Shown: positions 24,137 through 35,230 of the stretch, in pieces
Numbering within the stretch: position 1 is the first letter of the stretch
How the letters are laid out: every line of letters begins with the position of its first letter
NCBI GenBank assembly: GCA_018907035.1
Contig: JACCIC010000004.1
Coordinates: forward strand, 4,046,001 to 4,110,000
Direction: 5' to 3'
Origin: Sycobia sp. Sy_11
Taxonomy: Eukaryota > Arthropoda > Insecta > Hymenoptera > Epichrysomallidae
Length of the DNA: 64,000 nt
The notes under the pieces: generated by a model
Databases searched by the model: none
Seen by the model: only the letters and a program-made list of their open reading frames with translations
Told to the model about the DNA's origin: nothing
Translations under genes and position numbers: made by a program

Positions 24137-25245
24137 CATACAACGTAAATTAAAAAATAGGACGATGAATAAAAAACGTTACAGTATTTTGCCTAGCTAT
24201 CACCATTGACCTTGGACGTACTCGGAGGCTCATAGCTCCTAGGTTATAAGAATCTTACTATTTTATTTCATCAAAGGAAAACCTTTATTTTTGACCCTGG
24301 AGAATATAATTCGAAAAATTTTTACCTTCAAATACGTACGCCTGTTATTGGCCATAGTACACTCTATGGCTCGAAATAATTGAATGTTACGATTAATACC
24401 AAATTCATAATCACCACATCATATATATATTTTTGAAAATTACTGCACGCCCAACCTTTAATTTATACAAAGCAATTTTCGGCTCCAAATCGCCCTTTAA
24501 CATTCAACACACTTTATACATCGGTCCGTTGCACGTCTATATATGAAATTAAATAACAAATATTGATTTTTCGCTTCCACTAGACTTTATCTATTTAATC
24601 TATTTATTTTTCTTTCTTGAATTGCGCGAAACTTCCCCGGAGAACCGCAAAGACAAACTTTGAACTTCGGGATCCACTTTTACCGCAGCTACTTAACCAT
24701 TTGTATTTCTTTTTCTGTTTCAGGTACGTAAAAACAAGTTTTCGACGCTTTCCCGTGCCTCAAATGCACCATGTAAGTAAAACGGACTTTATTTCAAATA
24801 TTTATCCCGAGATGGTTCGCATGGAAAAATAAATTAATTAATAATCATTCGTAATACTGTAAGTCGAAAACAGTTTTCTTTATCCGTATAAAATGTTGTC
24901 AGAGATCCCACCTTATTTTATTTATTTTCTATTAGAACTGAAAAATGTGTAAAAAATATTTGTCTGTGTCACTTTCGACTGTATTCGACTGTAATTTTCG
25001 TTAGTAAATTTTATCATACGTACTTGCACATATAAATATGTAAAATTATTTTATAGACTAAATTAAATATATAAAATTAAATATAGTTTTTTAAATATAA
25101 TTTGAACTGTAAAATATATTTTATTAAGATGTTTTTATTATATATTTTCTGATTTTCGGCCCATTTTGTTGTTTCCAACTTTTCTTAATGGCCTACAACA
25201 GTTCAGTGTTTACAGACACTATTAATATCGTTTATATTAAAATTT

Positions 25246-25248
<3 letters not shown>
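24137..25248. other. AT-rich unique DNA with recursive-splice candidate
   Basis: AT-rich. Its only notable element is the juxtaposed acceptor/donor at 24724 described separately. Confidence 0.55.
24692..24778 (+). promoter_or_regulatory. candidate recursive splice site with mini-exon
   Basis: A branch-point-like TTAAC (24694-24698, branch A 24696) and a strong polypyrimidine tract lead to CAG at 24721-24723. This is joined immediately to GTACGT (24724-24729), giving a combined acceptor and donor. A second, consensus donor GTAAGT lies at 24773-24778, so 24724-24772 could also be a 49-nt exon, open in two frames. In long insect introns such AG|GT junctions act as ratchet points. Use in this locus is inferred only from sequence. 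Confidence 0.35.

Positions 25249-25299
<51 letters not shown>
25249..25299. repeat. (TA)n microsatellite
   Basis: About 51 bp of perfect TA. Confidence 0.95.
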
Positions 25300-25302
<3 letters not shown>

Positions 25303-26456
25303 TAATTTTCCTGATACAGATTAATTTTTCTTTTATAATTACGAGTGTCTCCTCTCTTAGAATCTAAATAGAAATAAAATTATTAAGAAGCTTTTCTAAT
25401 CGTTTGGAAATTGGACTTTCTTTGCTTATAATTTAAAAGTTTTTACTTGAAAGGCTGGCGTCATATATACTTTTAAGACTTCCACGAAAGAATAGAAATT
25501 TAACCTTTTTTTGGAGACTCCAATTTTAAAAAATAATTTATTAGTTCCAATCGGAAATAGAAGTATTTTCTACTTAGCAATATTTCTCTAAATATTTTCT
25601 TCGATTTTTTAAACATTTTGCCGACAAAAGTTCATAAAGAAAAAGTAAAAAATACCTCACATTTGTTAAAAAATAGCACAGAATTTTATTGAATTTAAAT
25701 TTCTTTTTTTTTCCCGCAATTTCCAAAGGCTTAAGTAAAAGAATGTCCAATTAAAATAATCCTATTCTATTTGGCTAAAAAGAAAGCGCAGAGAAAAAGC
25801 TCGGGCAAACTTTGTAACCACTTTTCTCTTAGATATATATACACCCACTCACGAATCTACTACACACATATACAGACACACACACAGCGATGCAAAGGGG
25901 CCACTAATGAATAAAGAAGGAAAAAGCCCCGCGAGCGCTTTGCGAATTCAATCGCACGTCCAGCTCTGGCGCCTCTCCTATATATAACATAGATGTACTT
26001 TACCGAGCACTCATCGCCGAATCCCGCAAACGGCCTCAATTAACCGGTTCGAGTTTTCGAGTGCAAATAAAATCCCTCCCCCCACCCCCTTGATCCCGAA
26101 CTCGCCACCACTTGGAGTTTCGAGCCCGCGCGCGTCAAAGACGCCTCCTTCTCCTCCTCCTTTGCTGTTTGGCCCAGCGGAGCGAGAGAGCGATATAGGA
26201 TGGGAGGATGGAGCAGCAAGCGCATCCATCCAGCATCGGAGTGATCTCGGCAACTCCGACTCTTACTATTAACGTAACCGGCGCGTAATTAGCGGAATCT
26301 TCCTCCCCCCCTCGACATATATACATGTAAGGGCGCGGCAGCCGTTAAACGCGGATGAGCCATGGCGACTATGTGTGTGTGTGTGCGTGTGTGTCGGGCG
26401 ATTCGTCCGGTGATACTTTGGAAGGGGGGAGGGTTATTGCGCTACATTATATATAT

Positions 26457-26459
<3 letters not shown>
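25300..26459. other. unique DNA, nothing identified
   Basis: AT-rich to about 25850, then mixed and CpG-rich. A short GT run lies at about 26371-26394. Open frames at 26011-26326 overlap on both strands and carry no recognisable domain. Confidence 0.55.

Positions 26460-26513
<54 letters not shown>
26460..26513 (+). repeat. (GA)n microsatellite
   Basis: About 53 bp of perfect AG, directly preceded by a short TATATATA. Confidence 0.95.
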
Positions 26514-26516
<3 letters not shown>

Positions 26517-27093
26517 AAGGGCTCTGCTTCAGTCTGGAAATCGGAATAAGCATCATCAGATTTTGGTGCCCTGACGCGAGTTGGAATGGAGAATTTTGCG
26601 AAGTGGGCTGCGAGTTTCAGTCTGTGTTTGTATATACATGCATTTCTACACATAGATATATGCGAAAGGGGCTCGAGCGCAACCTATGCATACATGTCTA
26701 CGTGCGTGTGCGTCCGTCCGTGCGTGTGTAACCGCGATAGCTTTGGCAAACTGAATTTAGACTCCCTCCACGTGATCGTCGCCGTCGCTCGAAGTACTCG
26801 CTGAAATTACGACGCTTTCATGCTCAGAAATTGATTTTTAAATTATGTGTAAAAAACATTTTCTTGTTTGAAAAGCTTTTATAGAAATAGAAAGTACCTT
26901 TCAGCTTTGTATATATATATATATATAGTTTTGAAACCTGAGAATAAATACGAAATCTGCCGAGAATTAAATTACAGTTTGTTTTTTGTCCGGCGAACTT
27001 TATATTTCACTTGTCCACGATAAAATGCCGAGAAGGGCTGTACATAATTTGTTGAGTATAGGCCCGAAGCGAAAATAAGCGAAAACGGGTATC
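26514..27093. other. unique DNA, nothing identified
   Basis: Mixed composition, with a short TA run at about 26911-26927. Confidence 0.55.

Positions 27094-27147
<54 letters not shown>
27094..27147 (+). repeat. (GT)n plus (TA)n
   Basis: About 14 bp of GT continuing into 41 bp of TA. Confidence 0.95.
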
Positions 27148-27150
<3 letters not shown>

Positions 27151-27289
27151 GACGAAGCAAAAGCAATCAAAGAAGCTGAGAAGCTGAGTGCAAACAACAT
27201 TGTCGAGCGAATATCCCCCTCGAATCGAATCAACGCGCCTCGCGCAGTATTATTAAGGCCTCAGAAAAAAACATAACACACGATTGAAC

Positions 27290-27296
27290 ATATATA

Positions 27297-27332
<36 letters not shown>
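27290..27332. repeat. (AT)n microsatellite
   Basis: About 42 bp of AT, about 140 bp after the previous array. Confidence 0.94.
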
Positions 27333-27334
<2 letters not shown>

Positions 27335-29191
27335 TTGATATAAGAGGTAAACCGGTTAATTTTCATCCACTTATATTTTTGTTACGCGTTACGCTTCTTC
27401 CCATACATACCTCTATATATACAAGACTTGTGCGAGGTGTAGGTAGACTACATATATTTGTTTCGTCAAGCACGTGGAAGAGTAAATTGTGCGAAGACAA
27501 TAATTTCACGATAAATATAATAATCGATCTAATTGTTGAATTATTCACTCCCTTAGTGCAGATTTTTATATTATAAAAAGTTCCTTAAAAAAAGATGTTG
27601 GCGAATGGATTTTTTCGTAGTTTTCCATCGAAATAAATAATTAGTATTCATTCGTATAAGAAAGAGAAAAATTTTGCCTAATACTATTACAGTTCTGGTA
27701 TAGATTTAGTTATGCAAGCTTTTTTTATTGATTGATGCCGACACTCACGGTATAGTGGAAAGCAATGAGCCAATGAATATGATTTTCGTGCTTTATCGAT
27801 TTATTTTAATTAATGGGCTATATGCATATTATGAGCTAACGTTATTATACTGTATTTATAATTTATTATTGTTTTAACATGGCTAACAGAGTTAATCCGC
27901 CGCTTTGTCCTCTAATTTATCGATTGAAAATAGATAGGGAGGGTATCGTCAACAATTTTGTCGATAATCGCCTCAATAGAAACGAGCGTTCATGCGAACA
28001 AGTTAATTTCGGCTTACTAATTGTTCCTGAATATACGAGAATTAAATCTATACGTATTCTAATTGAAAACAAATTCAATTTAGCTATAACCACGTCTAGG
28101 GAATTTGATACTAGGTTTTAAATTTTAATCTTACATTAGTATAACAAGGAAGCATTTTTGTTTGTATATCGTTTTCTTTACATCATACATGTTCATAATT
28201 CGAAAGAATGAAATATGTAGGACGCCAGGTATACTATTTTAAAACCGATAATCGAAAATGTGAATATGAAGGGATTTTGACGGAGTAAGAAAATTAAAAA
28301 TAAAAACTGCAGGATATAATTAATTAGGATAGGTGATGCCCGCTTTATCGAGATCATCTCCGGACTGTTCGCGATAAGAAGTGACTTAATTCAAATACTT
28401 GATATGTATGACGTTGATCCGACGGAACCGTTCACATGATCTTATTTAGCACGGTGGCTATCAACAACGAAAGATTAGTAACATTAATAGAGTAGAGTTT
28501 TGAGCAATCAGAAATGGAAGGGCTAATCTTTGGAAAAAGCGAGGTGGTCTCGAATATCGTAAGTGTACCCCGATCATCTACAGCCCCGCTGCAACGACGA
28601 TGGAGTACTTATGCCCTTGATCAAATTCTTTATTGTCGCACGTATAAGATTCAGTTTTATTTTTAAAATTTTTAAAGGCCCACGCTCGAAGCACAGTAGC
28701 ACCGCGGGCGGTCGCAATACCTATAGTACTCATTTCCTCGTACAGCTTTGCGTTTCTATATATCAGCGTTGGAGGTACGTCCACGCCCATGCGACGGAAT
28801 AAATCTCGCTTGTTTTTTTCCATTCCCGCTTACATAATTTAACCGTATACTAGAATTACGTATATTATTATTAAAAAAAAAAATTCAGATGGTATGAACT
28901 TGAGCTGCTGCTTCTCTGAGTTGCTTACGCAGGTTGTAGTATATTTATGGAATAATTCCTCTACTCGTACCATAGGCACTATTCGCACATCTTTTGCTCA
29001 CTGAATGTCACAATTCTGCATTGTAATAAACTATCAGAAACAACCATACTAATCAACAATTTACTTCTTTATCTCACTCCCCCGTATTTGCTCCCCTTTC
29101 TCCTTCAATTGCAACCGGTATTCACAACCACAATGACAATTTACGAACTCCGGCCTGAGCTTCTGTATATACACACATACAAGCACAGCAT

Positions 29192-29192
<1 letters not shown>
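27333..29192. other. unique DNA, possible small ORF
   Basis: AT-rich to mixed. 27690-28130 lacks repeats and contains the candidate frame listed next. The rest shows nothing I can name. Confidence 0.5.
27879..28121 (+). other. candidate small ORF, unproven
   Basis: An 80-codon frame with a true ATG (context AACATGG), no microsatellite content and ordinary amino-acid composition; it ends at TAA. No domain, signal peptide or family is recognised and there is no splice or promoter evidence. Frames of this length occur by chance, so coding is unproven. It could also be part of a conserved non-coding element. Confidence 0.15.

Positions 29193-29194
<2 letters not shown>

Positions 29195-29231
<37 letters not shown>
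29195..29231 (+). repeat. (CG)n/(CA)n
   Basis: A short CG run followed by 28 bp of CA; purine-pyrimidine alternation is continuous. Confidence 0.92.
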
Positions 29232-29374
29232 TATGATAGTGATACTCGGAATGCATTCGAAATACCCGCGCGCGGCGCGCTAATCAGGAATTAAAGTCCC
29301 GCAGAATGGAATTCATTACGCGACCGTAGATCATCCCGCGCGGCGCGCGGTTCCACCTTCGCGCTGCGCGTACA

Positions 29375-29377
<3 letters not shown>

Positions 29378-29429
<52 letters not shown>

Positions 29430-29440
29430 CTATATATACA
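29378..29440. repeat. (TA)n microsatellite
   Basis: About 47 bp of TA, then CATATCTATATATA. Confidence 0.94.
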
Positions 29441-29608
29441 GCCAGAGCCTGCGTGCATATCAGGGGACGCGTCTAGTTGCGTCGGCCGCATTGTCACGCG
29501 CGCTGTGTACGGTGCGCGCGCCCGCGTTATAATAAAGAGAATACGACACGCGCACGCGACGCGTACGTGCAGTATTACACACACAGGCATACACATATAC
29601 ACACGCGC

Positions 29609-29830
29609 GCGCTCTCTATTCCCTTTCTGTCTCTGCGGCTTTGTCTCCCTGTCGCAGCGATCTTTATTATCTATCTTTCTCTCTCCCGTCTCTCTCTCTC
29701 CTCTCTCTCCTGTCTATCTATGGTCTTTTCTATCCCCTTCCTGCTCTTTCTCTCCTCTCTCTTCTCTGTCTTTCTATGTCATTTTTATCCCCTTCCCTGC
29801 TTCTTTCTCTCCCTCTCTCTTTTGCTTTCT
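29609..29830 (+). repeat. long degenerate polypyrimidine (CT-rich) tract
   Basis: About 220 bp strongly dominated by C and T on the plus strand, with CTCTCT runs. It leaves three long open frames that translate as Ser/Leu/Phe-rich low complexity. No coding claim is made. Confidence 0.85.
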
Positions 29831-30137
29831 ATGTCCTCTGATTGTGCGGTCGCACGAAACATCGTTCGATCATCATTTTCCTTTTCTATTTCACGAGCGG
29901 GTGTACCAGGATCTATTGTAGATATTTATATATATATACACGCTTCCCTTTGGTCGGAACGCGCGCGCAAGGGTGGGAATCGGCGGCGTTCGCCCTTTTT
30001 AATCCCTTCGCGCTCCGGGTCGCTCGAGAAGACGCACACATACAGGGCTTCGAGGTACGGTGCCCGAGGATATGCTGTAATTATCGTTTGCGCTTAGTTT
30101 GTGATGGCCCAGGTATCGAGTATATACATACAATATA

Positions 30138-30138
<1 letters not shown>
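29831..30138. other. unique DNA, nothing identified
   Basis: A mixed segment leading to two TA arrays; no gene supported. Confidence 0.5.

Positions 30139-30180
<42 letters not shown>
30139..30180. repeat. (TA)n microsatellite
   Basis: About 41 bp of TA. Confidence 0.95.
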
Positions 30181-30181
<1 letters not shown>

Positions 30182-30217
30182 GTTGGTGGCTGGAAGAAAT
30201 TATGTTGTTCCGCCATG

Positions 30218-30224
<7 letters not shown>

Positions 30225-30266
<42 letters not shown>
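30225..30266. repeat. (TA)n microsatellite
   Basis: About 41 bp of TA, 44 bp after the previous array. Confidence 0.95.
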
Positions 30267-30270
<4 letters not shown>

Positions 30271-31299
30271 TGAAATACATTGTGCGAGGCATTTTATTTT
30301 TTCATCTTCTGCTATCTATTTTCTGTTCAAGCCCATCAGTTTCACGGCTATGCGAGCGGAATCCAAGATTAAGTTTTGTATAGAATTTTTCGTTAGTAGT
30401 GCTCGAATTGGATGCGTACATTTTAGTTTAATAAAGAATTTCACTATAACATTTATAATATCTAGGCCGACCAAGAAAGTAGACCACTTCAAACAGTCGT
30501 ATCGAAGTCCATAATTGAATCAAAATTTCAGTCATATCAAAACGGATTCAATATTTTTCCGCAGAAAAATAGCAGAATTGGTTATTTTCTGTCGGAAACA
30601 AATAATGAAACTATAATGAATTCATAAATATAGATAAATTTATAATAGCTTTAATTTCATATGAACGTATCAGAAATGACAGATATAGGTTATTGAATTC
30701 CAAGGATTCTGTTTCACACCGATTATGTGTGTTATTTTTCCTCGTAGAATTTGAAAACGATTGTATTTAAATGACAATTGTTACTTTTCGTCGTGGAGCT
30801 AACTATAAAAACGCAATGATTTGTGACTAATCATAAATAGCGTTACGTTACGTTGAAAAATGAATGGTGCTAATTTTCGTCGAGAGTATCGACACATTTC
30901 AAGTAAAATTTTATTTTTTAATAATTGGATGAGTCTTAAATTTAAGATAAAGATTTTAACTAGTTATCTTTATTCGAGCCTCTATCAATTTTAAATACCG
31001 GAAAGAACGGTGATCGAAATAACATACAGATATATAGTTAATCTCTTTTTTATTAATCACGTATAAATCGTTTCATAAATATTTATATAAAAAAATAGTA
31101 TAATCACTACGAAAACAGAAAATACTTAATAATCTCGACGAGAGATTCTTGCACGATCCATGCTTAAGTTGTGTATAATTTATATATGAACTTTCCATGC
31201 TAAAAATAACCTAAATTCATGTTTAATGTTTTCATAATTGTTAACTTGAGGTGCATCAGAAGCAGAAGTGCGAGATATGTGACGCATCTTAATCAAACA

Positions 31300-31302
<3 letters not shown>
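30267..31302. other. AT-rich unique DNA
   Basis: AT-rich with no supported gene or repeat family. Confidence 0.55.

Positions 31303-31355
<53 letters not shown>
31303..31355. repeat. (TA)n microsatellite
   Basis: About 53 bp of TA. Confidence 0.95.
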
Positions 31356-31357
<2 letters not shown>

Positions 31358-31503
31358 ATACAGTGAGAGATCGAAAGAAAATTGTACAGGGTCGTGAAAG
31401 ACCGGGTAAGCGTGGCACACCGCGAGCGAGAAGAGCGGCGAGAGCGTGCTGAGTAGATCTTCTATACATACCATACGCACCCCCTGATGCTTATTCTGAA
31501 AAC

Positions 31504-31506
31504 TAT

Positions 31507-31572
<66 letters not shown>

Positions 31573-31574
31573 AT
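31504..31574. repeat. (TA)n flanked by CATA and TATG
   Basis: About 53 bp of TA with CATACATA on the left and TATGTATGTATA on the right, so the array as a whole is nearly palindromic. Confidence 0.95.
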
Positions 31575-31833
31575 AAACAACGGCGGCCCTCCTTCAAGTT
31601 CTTGGGAGTCGTCAGTATTTATTCAGCCCACCCCTCTTCCTCTCTATCTCGCCGCCGCTGCGGGACGACTCGCGGCTATGTTTGCAATTTCGTTATGGCG
31701 CTGCTACGTACACCAACTCCCCCCCCCCCCGCCGCTCTAGCACGACCCGCCAATTCGCTTTCTCTCTCTCCTAGTCCCTACGATTCGCGCCAAAGTTCAC
31801 GCGCAATTCTCTGCTTATTTCCATCGCGGTGGT

Positions 31834-31835
<2 letters not shown>

Positions 31836-31901
<66 letters not shown>
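31836..31901. repeat. (TA)n microsatellite
   Basis: About 66 bp of TA with one G near the end, among the longest TA arrays here. A C10 homopolymer lies upstream near 31719-31730. Confidence 0.95.
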
Positions 31902-32116
31902 GGCGTTGCAAATTGGAAACGCGTTAATAACGAAATTAGCCCCCGTACGTTGCGTCGCGCTCAGAGCCGCGCCCGCCTCGGCGGAGCGATAAACGTTGCG
32001 GCGCGCGATATTGACGCGGCCGTTAAGCGCATTATACATACATAGTAGATGTTATATTATCTACCGCTGTAATTTTGCATTCCAATTGTTTGCCATCTCC
32101 CTCCACCCACTTTCTA

Positions 32117-32167
32117 TCTCTGTCTCTCTCTCTCTACCTCTCTCTCTCTCTCTCTCGCTCTCTCTCA
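32117..32167 (+). repeat. (CT)n microsatellite, interrupted
   Basis: CT repeats with TACC and CGCT interruptions. Confidence 0.92.
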
Positions 32168-32219
32168 GTCCCTCGGTTAGATTAATTCAGCACGGGGCGA
32201 AGATTGTCGATCGTTATAG

Positions 32220-33220
32220 AGGGCGCCCGCGCGTGAAAGCGGCATAATGGTGCGCCCATTAAGTAATCGCCTTTGTTTCCTCGATCTTGCCCCCCCCCCT
32301 CCGGCATATAATATTATAATTCGTGAGCGGAATAATGCATTGCATGCACTGCCCGTGCTTGTGTAACGTCGTTTATCAGCCGTTCGCTAATATTGTGCAG
32401 TTGGAATAAATTTACGTACATCGAGCCGATCCATGATATAGCTAGATTTCGCTATATGTATTATATATGTTACATGAGGTGCCAGTGTACAGCTATAATT
32501 TGATAATTCGACGAAATACTATATATTGAATTAATTGATTTTACGAAATTCCAGCTAAATTTTTCCCGATTCCACAGGATTAAAACGTAAAATAAGACTA
32601 AGAGAAAATTCATCACGTGGTGATGAAAATTCATGGGGTGTGTCGATGTCTAGTACGTGCGGACGAGGTTGGCGTCATTATGCTCCGTGGATTTGAAGTT
32701 TGTATAAATTTATAGGTTTGGGACGTTGCTTTAAGCATAGAGGAAGAGTAAGCATTAACATTAGTTTGAGGTATCGCCAGAGTGTTTTGTTCCTGTAATG
32801 TACATAAGCGATCACGTTCGGTGAATTTTGAGTCCAGAAAACGCGCGAGAGGCGCCATTAGTTATCTAGTTACGATCCCGCTTTATTTTACGATTTACTT
32901 AATTTATACAGTTCGAATCGCCCCTCGCGCTCGGGATTCACCTCAATTCGCGTAATTCGTAATACAGCGATAGATTCCGGGCGTTTCGTTTTGGCAGTCG
33001 GCTTTCACGCGAATACCTCTCGCATACGGCACGCGCGGCAGAGCGGGCTCGGGCCTGTTTACGCTGACTAAGTATACGCGCGGCGGCGCGCATTAATTTA
33101 ATTTAAAATCCGATGTACCTATTGTCTTTCGGAAACGAAATTTTAATTAAAATTCGTGCGTACACGTCGAGCGCGATATTTATAGGTAGGTGTAATTGAA
33201 CCGCGCGTTATGTGTAGCGT
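32220..33220. promoter_or_regulatory. possible regulatory element cluster
   Basis: A mostly repeat-free, CpG-rich segment with many TAAT and TTAT cores. It has a Sox-like CTTTGTT (32271-32277), an E-box CACGTG flanked by 7-bp inverted repeats (about 32610-32626) and a 16-bp palindrome centred on TAATTA (33139-33154). The composition differs from the surrounding AT-rich DNA. A regulatory role is inference. Confidence 0.25.
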
Positions 33221-34292
33221 CCAAATGAAAACCGGGCTGAAGCCATTTGCAATCGCTGTTCCTTAAAAATTAATATTACGGAAAATTATTGGACGTAATC
33301 AAATCTTGTTTACTGTTTGACTTTCTTAAATCTTACAACGACCATCTGAATGTTCCCGTCACAAATGAAATCAAATAAAAATCAAATTTAAAAGATCACA
33401 AGATCTCTTCTTTGACTTTTAAATTTGACATGATTCGATTTGAATTTCACTTTTATTTTAGTCCATCGACAGTTATATCATTCTTATCGTCAATTTAGAG
33501 TTTGACATTCTTTCACATACTCTCAATAACGTTCTCTTGCTATCCTTGATAAAACAAACAACGAAGATATTTCTCTACCTTATATCAAATTGACGCCAAT
33601 TCCGACACGTTCTCCCGGGAATTAGAAATGCGACCGCGTGCCGTTTTTTTCACACGAATCCCCGACCACTGGGATACACAAATCCGCTAACAGTCCCACT
33701 TCCACATGCCCGCTCTCCTCACGGTCGTTAGACGAGGAATCCGGGAAAAAAGGCGCACCGGCATCGCTTTCGACGCTTGGCCGAGCGCCGCCACCGCGCG
33801 TGTACGTCGGGCGTCGCGTCGCTTAATAAACGACGCGCGTGGCGCATTCTTACGCGTCTATAGAAAGCGCTCGACGCGGCGCGGCGCGGGCTCGTTCCCT
33901 CTTTGCGAGGCCTAAGGCCGACGCCGCCACCGCCCCGCGAATTACAGCTGCGATATAATGCAAGGGCTTGGTGGGAGGGAGGTTGTCGTGGCCAACGGCC
34001 AAAAACAACCCGAGCGGACGCCCGCGTGCGTACGCGTGCCTGCGTGTAATCGGCCGAGTAATAAATAATAAAGAGATCGCTCGACGATTCTTCGAAGGTG
34101 ACGTGTTTTAGTTCGGACTGTTACGACCAACTTCGGCTTGTATCAGTATATATTGTCTTTAATTTTTGTTAATTTTGCGAGAATGCCAATGATAGTTGGT
34201 AATTCTGTAAGAAACTTGTTGAAATAGTCACAATCTCGAGAAAGGATAATGTGAATAATTTACATCTTATCTCTATACTGGAGAAACTGATA

Positions 34293-34333
34293 TTGAAAGT
34301 GATCTTGAATAAGATAAAACCGAAACCGGTCAT
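34293..34333 (+). other. retroelement-like hairpin/CGAAAC motif, copy 2
   Basis: TTGAAAGTGA (34293-34302), a 5-bp stem ATCTT/AAGAT with loop GAAT (34302-34315), then CGAAAC (34321-34326) and CGGTCAT. This is the same order of parts as the minus-strand copy at 9405-9442, and both copies are followed by AT-rich sequence. A dispersed-repeat origin is inferred. Confidence 0.35.
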
Positions 34334-35099
34334 AATAAATTAAATTAAATAGGATAAGTGTAGTTTATTTATCCGTTCAAGATATTGTGACAATTCCAAC
34401 CCATGTCTGTAACAGAACTTTTTTTTTACTGTACAGCTTTCATCCCAATTCTGCGCTCCAAAATATTATCTTTCATGAAAAAAATCGGCAGATCTTTCAT
34501 TCGATCAATGCTCATCGAGAGACCAGACGTAGTTCTCTTGAACTCGCGACGAGCACAACTTCAGCCCTACGAGTCTTGCCCTTACATTTCCCCAAAAAAG
34601 ACAGTCCCGTACAAACCTATGTCCTCCAACTGAGCATTCATCATTTACTTCGACACAAACGAGTGAATTACTCTCATTAGCAATGGAACATCCTCAAAAT
34701 TTTCAATAACACACAACGTACGAACCAAATTCTAAAGCGAGTTTGTGCTATTCCTTAAATTACCAGAAAATCTCTACGCGAGAACCGATGAAATTTAAAA
34801 AATTTATGTTCCAAGAATTAGCCAATCAAAATGATTACTGATAAGCTTCGCCAATTATCTACCGGTTTTCGTTAAGTAGTCGACGCAATCGATATTTCCT
34901 TATCAATTTCTACCAGTTCCAAGGCGAAATAAAAAAAAAAATTCACCCTTCGAAACTGACCGTTACTACTTGATCTTCCAAATACTTTGATTTCTGCTAT
35001 AAAGAGATGGCGCGTCAAATTATATAGTGCCTCGGCCTTATCTCGGTCGTTCGGCGTACGCGCGGCAGGGAAGAGGGGTCGGATATAACGCGACATCCG

Positions 35100-35230
35100 T
35101 CGGCCCTTAAGCCTTCGGCGTAAGTGATGTTGGCTCGGGTATCAATTTATAGCCCGGCGATCGGTCGAAGGACGTCCGTTTTACGGCCAATAACTGTTTT
35201 CGCGCGCCCTCTCAGCCGATCTCGCTGCGC
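35100..35230. promoter_or_regulatory. possible regulatory element
   Basis: Short, CpG-rich, repeat-free segment containing TTTTACGGC and CCAATAA next to each other, resembling posterior Hox/Caudal-type and CCAAT sites. Inference from motif appearance only. Confidence 0.2.

Noticed and set aside
29838..29864. CTGATTG, a TGCG/CGCA hairpin and CGAAAC, resembling a hammerhead core
   Set aside because: The essential GA of CUGANGA is missing and the flanks show no stem I or III. Probably coincidence.
29477..30097. 206-codon plus-strand open frame
   Set aside because: Driven by the polypyrimidine tract 29609-29830. Two other frames overlap it, the composition is low-complexity, and there is no domain.
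34387..34680. Two overlapping small frames in different phases
   Set aside because: Simultaneous openness in two phases with no domain suggests a stop-poor stretch rather than a gene.
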